From Aphelenchoides besseyi (taxonomy: Eukaryota; Nematoda; Chromadorea; Rhabditida; Aphelenchoididae), in the NCBI GenBank assembly GCA_024699855.1, contig JAMPIQ010000003.1, positions 248,001-312,000 of the forward strand: a stretch of DNA of 64,000 nucleotides. Reading direction: 5' to 3'. Every line of letters begins with the position of its first letter. Within the stretch, counting starts at the first letter, position 1. A program made the position numbers and the translations under genes. The notes under the pieces were generated by a model that worked only from the letters and a program-made list of their open reading frames with translations, searched no databases and was not told the DNA's origin. This document shows positions 51,638 to 63,374 of the stretch, one piece after another.

Positions 51638-53180
51638 TACTCATCCAAATTAGTATAAATACCCCCTCTGTTTGTGAAAAAACTTTGCGGGTATTTGTTC
51701 GATTCCTCTCAAATTTGGTGTGCAGTTAGCTGGTGGTATAAGCAATCAATAAAGAAAAAACAAGCGTGTAAATCGGACAAAAAATGGCAATTTTGTTCGA
51801 ACTAAGATTTTCGACTTCCAAATTAGTATAAATACTCGTGCTGTATCTTCGTTCTTTTTCAATGCCTCGTGGGAAAAGCCTTACAGTCGCCGAGAAGGCC
51901 CGAATTGATACCTATCGTGAAGATAGCCATTCATACACGTGGATAGCAAAGAAGATTCGTCGATCAAAAAGTGGAGTTCAGATGTACCTTTCCAAATTGA
52001 ATGGTTACGGGCAATAAAAACGAACCGGTGCCCCAAAGAAGCTGACAACAAGAGAAGAAAGAAGGATCGGACGATTGGCATCCAATTCAACCATCTCGGC
52101 AGCCAAAATCAGACGGGAACTGGACCTCAATGTATCGAACGAGATTGTTCGCTTGGAAATTCACCGTAATCCACACATTGTACGTGCTCGAATGGCTAAG
52201 ATACCGAACTTAAAAGACACACACAAGACTGCGCGATTATCATTCGCACGAGAGAATATGGCACGCAATTGGGAACAGGTAAAATAACCGGTTTCTTCCC
52301 TTTGATCTCCGTTCGATTTCAGGTGGTTTTTTCTGATGAGAAAAAGTTCAACTTGGATGGTCCCGATGGATTCAATTCGTACTGGCACGATCTCAGAAAA
52401 GAGCCCTTAACATTCTCAAGACGCAACTTGGGCGGAGGATTGGTTATGATAAGAAAAGTTTGCGTTCTCATTTACCCCTTTTTTCAGGTCTGGGCATCGT
52501 TTTGCGCTGACGAGAAAGTTGCCATTGCGTTCACTTCTTCAAGAATGAATAGCCGCGAATACATTGGCGTACTCAACGAGAATCTGTTACCGTTTTTTCG
52601 CCGTCGGAGTCGTCGAAATTTCACTTTTCAACAGGACAACGCATCTTGTCATGCGAGCCGGGAAACGCGACAATGGCTTTCCAACCATGAAATCGACCTT
52701 TTGGAATGGCCGTCTTGTTCGCCAGACCTAAATCCGATGGAGAATCTTTGGTCGCATTTGGTCCGTAGGATATACGCGAACAACCGTCAATTTCAATCAG
52801 TTGAAGACCTCAAGAAAGCAATTTTATCGACATGGACCAAAACTTCTGAAGCAACTCTGTAGAATCTCGCCCGTTCGATGCCAAATCGTGTGTTCCAAGT
52901 AATCAACCGTAACGGTAATGTTACCGAATACTAAATGTATATTCTCTACGCACTCACTCAATAAAATCTGCAATAGACTCAAGGGTATTATACTAATTTG
53001 GAAGTCGAAAATCTTTAATTAGCTGTAACTTCTTTTAAAGTTGTCCAAATCGTCCCAAATTTTTAGCAATCGCGTTGTAATGTCTAATAAGCATGCACAC
53101 CAAATTTGAGAGGAATCGAACAAATACCCGCAAAGTTTTTTCACAAACAGAGGGGGTATTTATACTAATTTGGATGAGTG
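51638..53180 (+). mobile_element. Tc1-like element with doubled inner and outer repeats
   Basis: Flanked by TA (51636-51637 and 53181-53182); outer TIRs of about 85-90 bp begin CACTCATCC (first base changed on the left). A second copy of the TCCAAATTAGTATAAATA motif lies about 173 bp inside each end (51817 and about 52987-53002 inverted), giving an inverted-repeat/direct-repeat layout like Tc3 or Sleeping Beauty. Length 1543 bp. Confidence 0.9.
51862..52934 (+). pseudogene. Tc1/Tc3-like DD34E transposase with in-frame stops
   Basis: Starts at the ATG at 51862 (MPRGKSLTVAEKARID) with paired helix-turn-helix domains separated by KRTGAPKKLTTREERR, as in Tc3. A TAA at 52015-52017 interrupts the frame between them. 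A GT-AG intron (about 52279-52321) leads to VVFSDEKKFNLDGPDG (first Asp), a second short intron near 52459-52488 leads to VWASFCADEKVAIAF, then FTFQQDNASCH (second Asp) and PDLNPMENLW (Glu), with 34 residues between Asp and Glu. A second in-frame TAG at 52860 precedes a further 24 codons. Catalytic residues are intact but the two stops make the copy inactive unless read through. Confidence 0.85.
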
Positions 53181-53182
53181 TA

Positions 53183-54320
53183 GAGATTTCGTCAAAGTTA
53201 AGGTCAAAAAGATTTACTTTCAAATGAATCTGACAAAGTTATGAGTCATGATCGTGGAAAGATTGCACTGAAAATTGAAGGTTCTGTTGGATGATTCTAC
53301 GCATGTACCATATTATCTCCATAAAATATTCAATTTCGAACTACTGGAATTCCACCAAACATTCCCAATCGCAATTCAACGTTTTCAGCTTACTACTCGA
53401 ATTCAAGAATTCAATCCGTGTTGCTGGGCATTCCGGATAGTCTTCAAATCTTTGTATGTCGAGTTCTCGGACAACTACAAATTTGAACACATTTAAATGC
53501 CGTTGTGAAGCAAGCTTACCAATGAGATACCGTAAAATCTTCAGATTGATTTTTTCAGCTGATCGTCTGAATCTTTCCACACGGTGAAGTTCTTGATCTT
53601 TTCTCTTTCATTGGTGTCATATCAATTGAGTTCGACTCTAAGAGCTGATGATTCTGACAACTTTGTGTCGTCAAATCTGCTGAATTTCCATTCGTTGGGT
53701 TCGTTGCTGTCGATCGATTTGACCGAAACATGAACCTCTGAGTTGCTCAAATGTTTTTGAGCAGTCAAACAATAATTCTTGCACTCGTTCTGAAATAAAG
53801 TAAATTTGAATGGAAGTATTATTCTTGGCTTGCTATTAAACGTATTACACGTTCATGTTCTGATGGTCAAGAGACTTTCAAGTAGTTTTTACCAAATGAC
53901 GAAAGAACTCCTCAGGTGCTTTGCCTCTCAATTTTGGCCGTTGAAATTCGCTTATGACGCTGAAACATAAAATGAGATGCAACGAGAAACGGCTTTCATG
54001 ACGATTTCAAAACGTAAACAAACTGAAAGTGCTTATTGAAGGCATCAATTTTACGACTACGCAACCACATTGAAAACTTTCATGGTAATCGATATCCTCA
54101 CAACAAATCAGGGAATCCTTTTGTGGTCGTTCGAACTTCAGTGCAACAAGCAGGTGAAGCCCTCGTTGTTTGTGTCGTCTAAACAAACACTTGTGCACTA
54201 TGAACACACATGAAGACATTAGTTGACCTTGCGGAAATGAACTTCTCGAAACCAAACCTGATCTCCGGGCTTCCCTCTAAAGCGAAAGAGCAGCGGGAGA
54301 ACAACGAAACTTTTTCCGAC
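53183..54320. other. Decayed frames only, no recognised gene
   Basis: The minus strand at 53340-53800 gives short protein-like stretches (CLTAQKHLSNSEVHVSVKSID, EPNEWKF, LKILRYLIGKL) with stops between them, possibly remains of a nematode F-box/FTH-type or other fast-evolving gene. Nothing else noticed. Confidence 0.25.
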
Positions 54321-54333
54321 TTCTTTCTTGTCC

Positions 54334-54405
54334 GCCTCGTTGGCTCAGGGGCAGAGCGTCTGTCTAGTAAACAGAAGGTCAACGGTTCGATTCCGTTACG
54401 AGGCA
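54334..54405 (+). tRNA. tRNA-Thr (anticodon AGU)
   Basis: A complete 72-nt cloverleaf: acceptor GCCTCGT/ACGAGGC with all seven pairs, D stem GCTC/GAGC, anticodon stem TCTGT/ACAGA with loop CTAGTAA (anticodon AGT at 54366-54368), five-nt variable region AGGTC, T stem AACGG/CCGTT with loop TTCGATT, and discriminator A. No intron. It would be adenosine-to-inosine modified at position 34 to read ACN-type Thr codons. A run of T at 54412-54417 serves as Pol III terminator. Confidence 0.96.
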
Positions 54406-54410
54406 GTCCT

Positions 54411-54418
54411 TCTTTTTT
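54411..54418 (+). terminator. Pol III terminator of tRNA-Thr
   Basis: TCTTTTTTG within 10 nt of the tRNA 3' end, the usual oligo-T stop for RNA polymerase III. Confidence 0.8.
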
Positions 54419-54539
54419 GCGTTTTTACAGCGGCTAGACGATGAACATTAATCATAACTTCCAAGGAACCATGAATACAAAAACAAGTTAAATTTGAACA
54501 ACTTTATTTTAACAAAAAACATAACAATCTTCAAAACAA

Positions 54540-56288
54540 TTAACCGGATGCTTCTTTTTGTTCTATTATTTGATTCACATCAACGGAATCTTCAGCCAAA
54601 TTGTTCAGATTGAAATCGATGATCGTCGCGCTCTCTGGTGGTGGCCAAGACCACGACGGAAGTGGAGCTGTGAACGACCAATGCGGAGACAAATACCGCC
54701 AACAATGCAACGGCATCCAGAAATGAGAAGACGGCGGTAGTTTCTTGATCACGTTGCAATTCAAACAAATCAAATCGTAGGTGGAACGATCCCCAAACTT
54801 CGGATCTTCAATTGACCACTCTTCTGGTTTTGTCTAAACACAAAGAGCAATAAGAAACAACCGTAAGTCTCACGTTTGAATCGGCTATAATCGAATCTAA
54901 TCGCTGTTCATATTCGGGATCCTTCTCTTCGTGCCAATTGGAAATCGAATGTGCTTCTCGAACTTCTTTTCCCAACTGAAAAACTCGGTGTATAAAAAGC
55001 AAAGATGGCAACTCACTTCTTCCAACGGCTTCCCATATTCAGCGTTTTTGCCGAAACTCGGACCCCAAACAGCGGAATCATAGATCAAATCGCCAACTAT
55101 CGGATGACCAAGAAATTGCAAATGAACACGAATCTGATGTGTTCGACCGGTTTCAATTTGACAGAAAACCAGTGACTCATTGGCTTTTGGATCATACCAA
55201 ACACGTTTGAACGTCGATCGACACTTCTTTCCATCGTCTCGAATGCACTGAACGCCCATTGATGGTATGAGAACACCAATCGGTTGGTTGCAGACTTGAA
55301 CATCACTGAACAAACGAAATGATTTTCGAAAAAATGGGAAACTTACTCGTAAAAACGTCCTCGTACCTTGGCAACGTATGCTTTTCTGATTTGATTAGAA
55401 AGGAGAAGTTTCTTAGTCTCCACATCTGCTTCTTGAGTCTTAGCTAAAATGAGAACTCCAGAAGTGGTTCGATCGAGTCGATGAACAACTAAAACCAAAA
55501 AAAAGAATAAGAGTGGAAACGTGAACAAGAACCTCTAAGCCCTGGACGACCATCTAACCTCCACAATAAACCCAAAACTGTGTGAACTCGGTACTGACCA
55601 CAGGCGTGAATGGGCAGAGACGGCGGTTTGTCAACGACCAGCAATCGATCGTCTTCATGGATCACACGAATCGGCTGTGCCAAAACGGGATGTTCGTGTT
55701 TGTGACAAATGTGAATAATCTCATCGTTCTCCTTCAGTTTATGAGACAAATCCGTGACTTGTTGTTTGTTCACGAAGATTCTTCCCAGTCGAAGAGCTGC
55801 TCTCTAAACACCAATAAAAAAAAGAAGGAAAAACTTCTTACCGAGTATTTTGGATTGTGAGCCAGGAACTCCGTTTGAAAGACCTCCACAATCTCACGAC
55901 CAACCCAACGACCTTTGGTTCTTGAATAGTAACAAGTCCAGTAGGGATCGAGGTGTTGAACGCCTGAAAGCGAAAAATAAAAATCAACTAGACATCTATC
56001 TCACCGTCCACGATTTTAAAATTTACGTCCTGTGGCATTTCGCGGATCAGTCGATCGTCGACTTCTTTCTCCGTTTTCCTTCTCTTTGGATTCTGAGTAC
56101 TCTAAAACCCGAAAAAAGTTTATATGCAATTCGCAGCTTCAGAACAAAACCCACTCGATGAAAACGGCGTAGATTTTGAAGCAACTTTTCGAACTTCATT
56201 ACAAAAACTAAACCGGGAATAAGACCAAAAACAAAGAACTCACTTCTGTAGCCGTCCGTTTTGCTTGTGATCCAGCGGTCGTAGTCAT
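54540..56288 (-). CDS. RPUSD2-type RNA pseudouridine synthase (8 exons, 453 aa)
   Basis: Exons, 5' to 3': 56288-56244, 56101-56005, 55963-55842, 55803-55533, 55488-55347, 55305-55017, 54975-54874, 54833-54540; all introns are 38-142 bp GT-AG and the frame closes at 454 codons including stop. The head has a basic segment ([13 protein letters not shown]), then [25 protein letters not shown] typical of eukaryotic RPUSD2/Pus8-9 proteins, an S4-like segment ([15 protein letters not shown]), the catalytic block [17 protein letters not shown] with the active Asp, and [20 protein letters not shown] near residue 330. The C-terminus has a Cys pair (LICLNC) and a final PLPSW block. It isomerises uridine in tRNA or mRNA. 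Start chosen by exon 1 joining in frame and nothing plausible upstream. Confidence 0.92.
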
Positions 56289-56454
56289 TACCGTTAAATC
56301 AAAAGATCTTTCAGCTAAAATCTCCTAAAAAGCGAACTCGTAACACAAAGCCAAATGGAAACAAGAAGAAGATTCCAATTAAGAAACTTTCGGGTTGTCA
56401 ATAACAAGCATGAGCTCTTTAAATACTCAGTTTATTGACTAAAACTAAACAAAT

Positions 56455-57459
56455 TCAACAATTTGAACGCGTCAAACGCTCCAGCTCGCCGCCACAAACT
56501 CGGTGCTGATTGATAAGAACGCGAAGATGATGCAGATCTCCGGCCAATTGGTCGCGCTGTTTGATTAACTGCGTGGTTCGTTCTCTTTCAGCCGCCAACT
56601 GTTCTTCCAACGTCGCGATTCGATGAAGTTTCCGTTGACGACACTTCTCTGCTGCCAATCGATTTCGCGCTCTTTTGCGCTCCAGACGCTGTCGGGCCTG
56701 ATCGTTCAAGAGGAAATGACTGAAAGAGGAGAGATTGGCACTAACATTAAGAACTTACTTGTCAATTCCCAATTGGTAGTGAGAGGTCGGTGGTTGATGA
56801 ATCACGTGCATTTGACTTGATTGAAGATATTCGTTGGACATCGGAGTGGTCGGTTGCGGATCTTCGGGTTCCGCTTTGATAGCGATTCCATTTCCCTGAC
56901 CGATTGGCTGGTTTTGATGAGATCCGATCATTTCGTTGAATTGAGAGAATGGAACAACATTCGAGTGGTCGGTGGATTGATGGAACAAATCCGAGTAGCT
57001 GAAAACAGGGTTCTTAGAGTTCCAGTGACAAAAATGCGCAAACAGAAAAGACACTAATGACACATCTGTTCGTTGGCAATCAACTTTCTTTTCAAAAAAT
57101 TACCTTTGTTGTGACGGAATTTCGTTGTTATTCTCCAGTTTGATATGTTGGTGTGAAGAAAACCGAAAAAAGATGTTGAATTGAGAAAGTGATTGGTTGA
57201 TGTTACGGACAGTTCGAGACTGTTGGAGCGGAGAAACCAGAGAAATGAATGGCGCCGAACGGGACGATGAATCAGTCCGTAGACGTTGAGAAAAAGACCG
57301 CCGATACATACGACATTTTCGACGCTTCGCTTTTGGCCTTTTTGGTTTTGGATTTTTCGGCTCGTCATTTACGACGAAAACAAGCATCTTCGTGGCTACG
57401 AACTGAATTGTTGTGGACCATTTGCGCAGCTGTTGAGTCGAACAAGTGACATCGGGCAT
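56455..57459 (-). CDS. Jun-like bZIP transcription factor (3 exons, 286 aa)
   Basis: Exons 57459-57104, 56998-56759 and 56719-56455 join in frame through GT-AG introns of 105 and 39 bp. An in-frame TGA lies 15 bp upstream of the ATG. The N-terminal third is Arg/Lys/Pro-rich; the middle is Gln/His/Pro-rich with IKAEPEDPQPTTP. The C-terminal bZIP has a basic region ERKRARNRLAAEKCRQRKL, matching the Jun pattern (Asn, Ala-Ala, Cys, Arg at DNA-contacting positions), and a leucine-zipper segment (RIATLEEQL, QRDQLAGDLHHLRVLINQH). The ending NQH..CGGEL resembles the Jun tail. It would bind AP-1 sites as homodimer or with Fos. Jun rather than another bZIP is inferred from these residues. Confidence 0.85.
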
Positions 57460-57499
57460 CTTAGTGACTACTCACGTTGTTTCAAGGGGTATTTAGACA

Positions 57500-58460
57500 T
57501 AAACTGTGCTTCAGCTCTGTCATTAAACTTTCAATCGGCAACTCAAGATGAAGTTGGCAACGATTCAAAGACGCAACTTCTCAGGCTCGACAGGGTCGAT
57601 TACTTTCAATAAACGGTCTTACAACTTCGAATCACGAGAGATCACAAATACAATAGGATTGCACTTTCAACGAGTTTCGGTTGTAGACAAGCAACTTAAA
57701 GACGATCTTAATGCGAGTAAGCTCCAAATAACTTGCTACGAGCATTTCCACCAAGTTAGTCGAACTAAACGGCTTCTTGGCATTTGGAGCTCAAACGATC
57801 CTTCGTGCCTTCCATTTGGTTTTTTGGCCATGGATCCGAACGTTAAACAAGAGTTTGTTAACGTAAATGCTGAAGTAATTTCGGTTAGTGATGAGATCAA
57901 TAAACTTTCTGAGCTTATAAAATTTGGTGAATCGGATGAGAATAGTGAACGACTAAAACCCCCTTAAGATACCATTCAATCGGGAAGTATAAACGTTACG
58001 AATTGGTTCGCGTGAACTTCTTTACGACTCCAAGGTTCATAAGCAGATTCACGCATGAGTTGTATGTCGAAGAGAGCAATACGAAGCTTGCATTTCTTAT
58101 TTGAAGTGTTTATTCGTGATTAAGATCTCTAACAACTCATTTGTCCAAGTGAACTTTTACGGATTACAATGTGCTTCATCTCTCGCAGTTTCCTTGTCGA
58201 CGTCTTCTGTAGGTTCAAAATTGCTGATCTGGAAATTGTATCTGACAGTCTGGTCGTTGTTTTGTTGCAACATTGAAGAGCAAATCTTGAGGCTTTGAAA
58301 ACCTGGAATCTACAGATACCATCAGCACAATCAAGAAAGAAAGTTCATTTATGCAGCTTCCAAGAGCAAAGGTTCTCGTAGACATCAAATCTAATATTTA
58401 TCAAACTATTTATTTCCATTTAGCTGATAATCCAAATATCTTTAAGTTGATTTTCATGTT
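57500..58460. other. Intergenic stretch with weak frames
   Basis: Lies between the Jun-like promoter and the HELQ 3' end. A plus-strand frame at 57548-57967 (KQLKDDLNASKLQITCYEHF, DPNVKQEFVNVNAEVISVSDEINKLSEL) is 139 codons long and has no recognisable domain; it could be a fast-evolving gene. Nothing else stands out. Confidence 0.25.
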
Positions 58461-58466
58461 ATAAGT

Positions 58467-61400
58467 TCACGAATTAAGCGCTTTTGAATCCCGTTTCTCG
58501 AATGACTCTAAATGTACATTTTCGTTTGTCATCTGGGGAGTCCTAATTGGACTGCTAAAATCATCGATGAAAAGCGGCGGAATGTCGCTTTCATTGGCTC
58601 CAATCAGCTCCATTTCCTCGGCCTTCTCTTCAATCAAATGCCGAAAAACGAACTGAAAACCCGGATGGTCAGTCCATAAGAAGAATCTATACCTTGGCAC
58701 TTGTAATGATTCGAATTGCTTGCGGTCGACCGAGTTGTGCGATCTTCGCCACAAGCTCGTCGGGAGTCGCTCTAGCAACCGCACCAACACTTCTGTATCC
58801 GGCATCGAAGAGCATTTGTGCTCTTTTTCGTTTAACACAATCGATGGCCAGCAACTGCGTGAGTTCTTTTTGCGAGCACATGTGCAGACGTTCTAGAAGC
58901 TCGGGCAGTAGATTTCTATAGGCCCAAAAGGTAGTGATTTCCTAAAATCGTAGGCATATAACCAATGATTTCGATGTGAACCAACGGTTGTGAATCTCAC
59001 AAGTTGACTCGCATGTGAGCACGACAATTGCACAATGTTATTCAACCATCCACGAGACACATTGAATCTCTCGGCAATCTCGGCAATTGATTGCGTCGAC
59101 CACAGTCTTTGCAACATGAGCGCTATGTATACACGTACGACGTGATCGGTGGGCTTCTGAATTGAAACAATCACTTAACTTCAAAAATAGTGGTCGTTTA
59201 CAAGTTTTGGCGGAAATAGAAAGCAGTTGGTTATGTAGCCGAGATCGATTCCCCACTCTTTCAACAGAAGTTTTTCTCCTTGGCTTAATTGATTGTACTA
59301 AAACACTTAATAAGTGTCGATTAACGGTGAGAACAAACCTCCTCGATAAAAACTTGAAAGTCGATGGTATAAAGTTCAATGTCATACGGAACAATAATGC
59401 ACAACATGTGGAAATGTGATGAAAGAATAAGACCTGAAAATATGTTGATCGTTTGCTGAATGATTAATATTCAAGACCTGTATCCAAAGTTCGTTTCAAT
59501 TCGTTGTAAACGAGAATCGCATCCGATGGTTTGATAGATGAGCGCGAAGTAGCTAAGCCAAAATCCGTCAACTCAAAATTCTCCTAGAACACAAATCAAC
59601 AATTTGCAACTGAAAGACCTCACGTTTATCATCTGCCGATCCATGAGTTTTTGAACAACGTCGGTAACCACTGTCTGACGACCTTCACTGTCGTTTTCGA
59701 GCATCGTGTATCGGAGAGCTTCTTGGACATGATCGGGCGTTTCGCAGATCTAAAACCAGTTGATTACAAAAACAACAAAAAAACAACCTTCAAAGCAATC
59801 AAATCTAAAACAAACGCCTCCAAACAATCAGCATTTAACATTCCACTTTTGCATTCGGGCAACGGTTGAAATCGAACACGATTGAACTAAAAACAAACTC
59901 AATGAGTGGATTTGAAGTCTTAAACGAACGTACGTCTTCTCTTTCAGCATGTCCCTGAATCATCAAAATCGATTCACCGTAGGAATCCAAACCCGCACGT
60001 CCAGCTCGACCGATCATTTGCATGTAATAACTTTTGCTCATCACATCACGACCGATTTTAAAACGCCTGATGATTACACGACGAGCCGGAAGATTAACTC
60101 CAGCAGCTAAAGTTGAAGTTGCGCACATCACGTAAAGAGTTCCATCCTAATACAAAACTCAAAAATGAATTTGACTAAAAACTAACTCTGAAACCATTCT
60201 CGATTATGTTACGTTCTTCTCGAGTCAATCCCGAATTATGATAAGCGACTCCAGCTTCGATTCCACTTCTCATTATTGGACAAATGGCTCCCTCATTGCT
60301 GTCAAGAATCTGTTGAATGAGCGCGCCCTTCTCCGCTTTCTTGTACTCTTTGAGAGCACTTAAATAATAAAATGAACTCCAAAAACAGCAATCCAAATTC
60401 TTACTTAGGTACCGTTCGTGCCAACAGTTTGCAAATGTCTTCCGTGTTCCGTTTTGTCTGACAGAAAATGAGAACCGATTTGTTGGGAATAACTTCAGCA
60501 ACCAGCGGAATAATGCCATTAGTATCGATTTTTGGCGACACCTAAAACCCGAAAGAATAAATCATTTCAAAAACAACCTACGATCTGTGGAAGATCTCTT
60601 ACATACTCCAGTTCACCGTTCGGCTCATTCAAACGATGAATTTTGTTGTCGATTTTAACGAACTCATGTAACGGTAACGGTCGGAACTCGGTGGTGTAGA
60701 GATGTGCGCGAAGAAACCTCCGGATCTGCTCGACGCTGCTCAATGTTGCCGACATTCCAATGATCTGAGTTGCCGAGTTGACGACCATTATCTTCGTCAA
60801 GCATTGCTCGAGAATCGTTCCACGTCTCAGCTCACCTAACATGTGCAACTGAAAACTTGAGTCGTTTGAGTTACAACGCTCTCAACTCACTTCATCGACA
60901 ATCACCAATCCGATTTCATTGAGTCGCTTTTCCACGACCAATGAGTTCACTAGAATGTTCGCCTTCTCGATTGTGCAAATGAAAAGACGAGGAACAAAAC
61001 CACGTCGTTTATGTGGTGGTATCCGTCCGCGATAACCCGCATACTCTTCGACGGTGAATCCCAACGGTTCTTCGAAAATAGCCAACGAAATCGCCTAAAC
61101 ATCAAACAAAATGCTTTTGAAATCGAAACCAACTTTCTCTTGGACGATGGCAACAAACGGAAGAATTATGATGCAGTCCTGTTTATTCTGCAGCAAACAC
61201 TTCAACATCAGCAGTTCAGCGACCAATGTTTTTCCTATAAGGATCTCCAAGAAACCAGAAAGCAGAAAACAAACCTGATCCTGTAGGCAGCGAAAGGATA
61301 AAATTTGAGCCGGAAATAAGACGACGATCCGACAAACATTCTTTTTGCCAATCTACAAAACTACAATTAATCGAAACTTGATTGCCACTTACCGTAGAGT

Positions 61401-61726
61401 TTCTCGATCTTTCGAGTCGTTTTGTAGATTTCTTTCGCCGAATCAGGAATCATTAACATCTCGAACGGATCCATGGCTTCCAACTGAGTGCCATTTAGTC
61501 GATGAGCTCTCGGTCCTGTCGGATGAGTGGCGTTCAACGGTAAATTGCTTCCTAACAACAAATCAAACTAAGTTCCCAAGCAAATCAACCAACCAATTTC
61601 TCCAGTCACCGGACTCTTAAACGGCTGACGATGTGAAGGGACTCCACGCGGAATTTTGGTCGCCGCATTTCCCTGCGATGGAGATGCTAAAACACCGTTG
61701 AGACTCCGTTTCTTGCTGATCAACAT
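58467..61726 (-). CDS. HELQ-type superfamily 2 DNA helicase (multi-exon)
   Basis: First exons: 61726-61594, 61551-61393, 61352-61275, 61234-61134, 61094-60891, 60848-60582, 60541-60405, 60358-60187, then from 60146; later exons include 59750-59620, 59585-59475, 59440-59335, 59290-59190, 59160-58998, 58940-58695 and a last exon ending at the stop at 58467 (limits after 60146 approximate). Introns are about 39-120 bp. Motifs: Walker A LPTGSGKT split by an intron, VIVDELHMLGE (DELH box, also split), [40 protein letters not shown] and [12 protein letters not shown]. Downstream are the winged-helix and ratchet regions and a helix-hairpin-helix segment ([20 protein letters not shown]), as in HELQ and unlike POLQ, which would carry a polymerase. 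Role: 3'-5' unwinding at stalled forks and strand-break repair. One join near 59850-59960 is unresolved. Confidence 0.88.
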
Positions 61727-61939
61727 CTTTCATCATCCGAAGAAATTTCATCGAGAGCAGACCGCTGAATAAAAACTCGAAATGGCGTTTCACTTCGAGA
61801 CCCATTCAATTTCTGGACATCAACACTTTGGGTTGTCAATTTTTTGGAGTCGTGATTAAAAGCAAAATCTAATGGATTCAAAAATACTTTTATTAACGAA
61901 ATAAACGTTCATAGAAATTTGTTGCCAACTGGTTGATTT

Positions 61940-62928
61940 CTACGCATAAACGTAACACTGAATGCCTTCGAAATGATATTCGGGTTGATTCCGTTGAACA
62001 TGATTCTTCTCATGTTTTCTATTCGTGTAGAAATGATCTAAAGATGTACATTGTCAATTGTATATTTGCTGAAGACATACCTGGTTGGCGAACATTATAG
62101 AAACGATAGAGAGGAACGAGTCCACATCCGGGCTTCGACGAACAAAATCCCATATTAGTTTCGACTGTGTAGCCGAGACGATCGCGCGCATTCTGCATCT
62201 CATTATCGTTCGTTGTATAGAAGTGATTTCCTGCAAATGATCATTAAGCATGAAATAGTGTTGAAACAACTTACTGATCACCGGATTCCACAGTCGATGA
62301 AGCGGCACAAGACCCGGACATTCAGGTGCTGTTTTGGTAGCGACAAATCCTACTGCTCCTAAATAGCAAAGATTATTGGATTAGGATACAAAAACTGACT
62401 TTCGATTCTGAATCCCTGTGAAACGATTTCCTGTTGCTCTTGGGCATCGATGGTATAAAAGTGGTCAGTTGATTCAGGATTATTAGAACGGAGTAAGGCT
62501 CTAGCTTCCACTAAACTTTTGCATGTACATGGATCGAAAGGTTTGGGAGTTGTAGTCGTTGTTGTAGTGGTGGTAGTTCTTGGAGTTGTTGGTTGCTGAG
62601 TTTTACCGACAGTTGATGGCTGTGTAGTTCCACGATCGGTTGGTTGTTCGGGTGTAGCGAGAGTAGTTGGCTGTTGAGTGTTATCTGGTGCATCTGTATC
62701 GGCAGTGTCCGGAGATTCAGTATTATCAGGGATTGGCGCATCAGTATCTCCGGCAACTGGAGATTCAGTGTTACCTGAAGGTGGTGCTTCTGTGTTGTCA
62801 GTAGGCGGTAAGTCGGGATCACCAGGTGCTAGAGTTGCTTGTTGCGGATCTTTAGCGTCGTCTTGTCCACGACTCAAACTAATAAATAGAAGGAAGAGAA
62901 TAACGAACAAATCCAAACTCGTTCTCAT
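61940..62928 (-). CDS. Secreted Thr/Pro-rich mucin-like protein with DUF5648 repeats
   Basis: Exons 62928-62400, 62358-62275, 62230-62081 and 62037-61940 join in frame through 41-44-bp introns to 286 residues. A signal peptide (MRTSLDLFVILFLLFISLSRG) is followed by about 110 residues of Asp/Thr/Pro repeats (DNTEAPP, GNTESPV, GDTDAPI types) and a poly-Thr stretch, a likely O-glycosylated stalk. The folded part starts with two Cys (DPCTCKS) and has HFYT repeats: DHFYTIDAQEQQ, NHFYTTNDNEMQ and DHFYTNRKHEKN, alternating with GFxxxK..PxCPGLVPLHRL-type segments, the pattern of the DUF5648 repeat (lectin- or enzyme-associated). Acts outside the cell, perhaps carbohydrate binding. Start chosen at the signal peptide; an upstream in-frame ATG at 63075 would bury it. 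Confidence 0.82.
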
Positions 62929-63099
62929 TGCTGAAACGCAAGAGCAAACTGACGATCTGCAGGAGTTTAACGTTGTTTTATAGGGACAAAGACAAAAGAA
63001 ATTGTTATGTTCACATCGGAAATTGGGCGGAGAGAGATGTTCTGACAACGAACAATGTTGTTTGATTAGGAACAAGCAAACGACTGATGCTTGAGCTCT

Positions 63100-63374
63100 T
63101 ACTTCCGTTTAAAAAATGAAGAAGTTACGTTAGTCAGTGGTTGCAGTATCTGAAGCTTGTAAGCATTTGGACATTTGGAGAAATGTACTTCTTGTGTCAA
63201 ATCGAATGTTTTTTTTGAGAGATTCGAAATGAAGATTTGAAGTTTTGGTTAGACATTTCTTTCAACTCTTTGCCGTTTCCAAGCGCTGAATCGCTGAAAC
63301 AGTTGAGCAAACAGAACTTCGATTTTGAAGTCAGCCGCACTTCCAACTCGTTTCGCTAGTTTGAAATCAACAAA
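63100..63374. promoter_or_regulatory. Divergent intergenic region, mucin-like gene and DGAT2-like gene
   Basis: About 450 bp separate the two divergent start codons (62928 and 63375). The stretch is AT-rich without a strong TATA box; no operator-like inverted repeat noticed. It probably contains both promoters. Confidence 0.3.

Noticed and set aside
58467..61726. POLQ rather than HELQ
   Set aside because: No family A polymerase domain is encoded downstream; the protein ends about 60 residues after the helix-hairpin-helix, as in HELQ.
62511..62983. Opposite-strand and alternative frames over the Thr/Pro repeats
   Set aside because: Repetitive DNA stays open in several frames; only the minus-strand frame has a signal peptide and splices into the DUF5648 exons.
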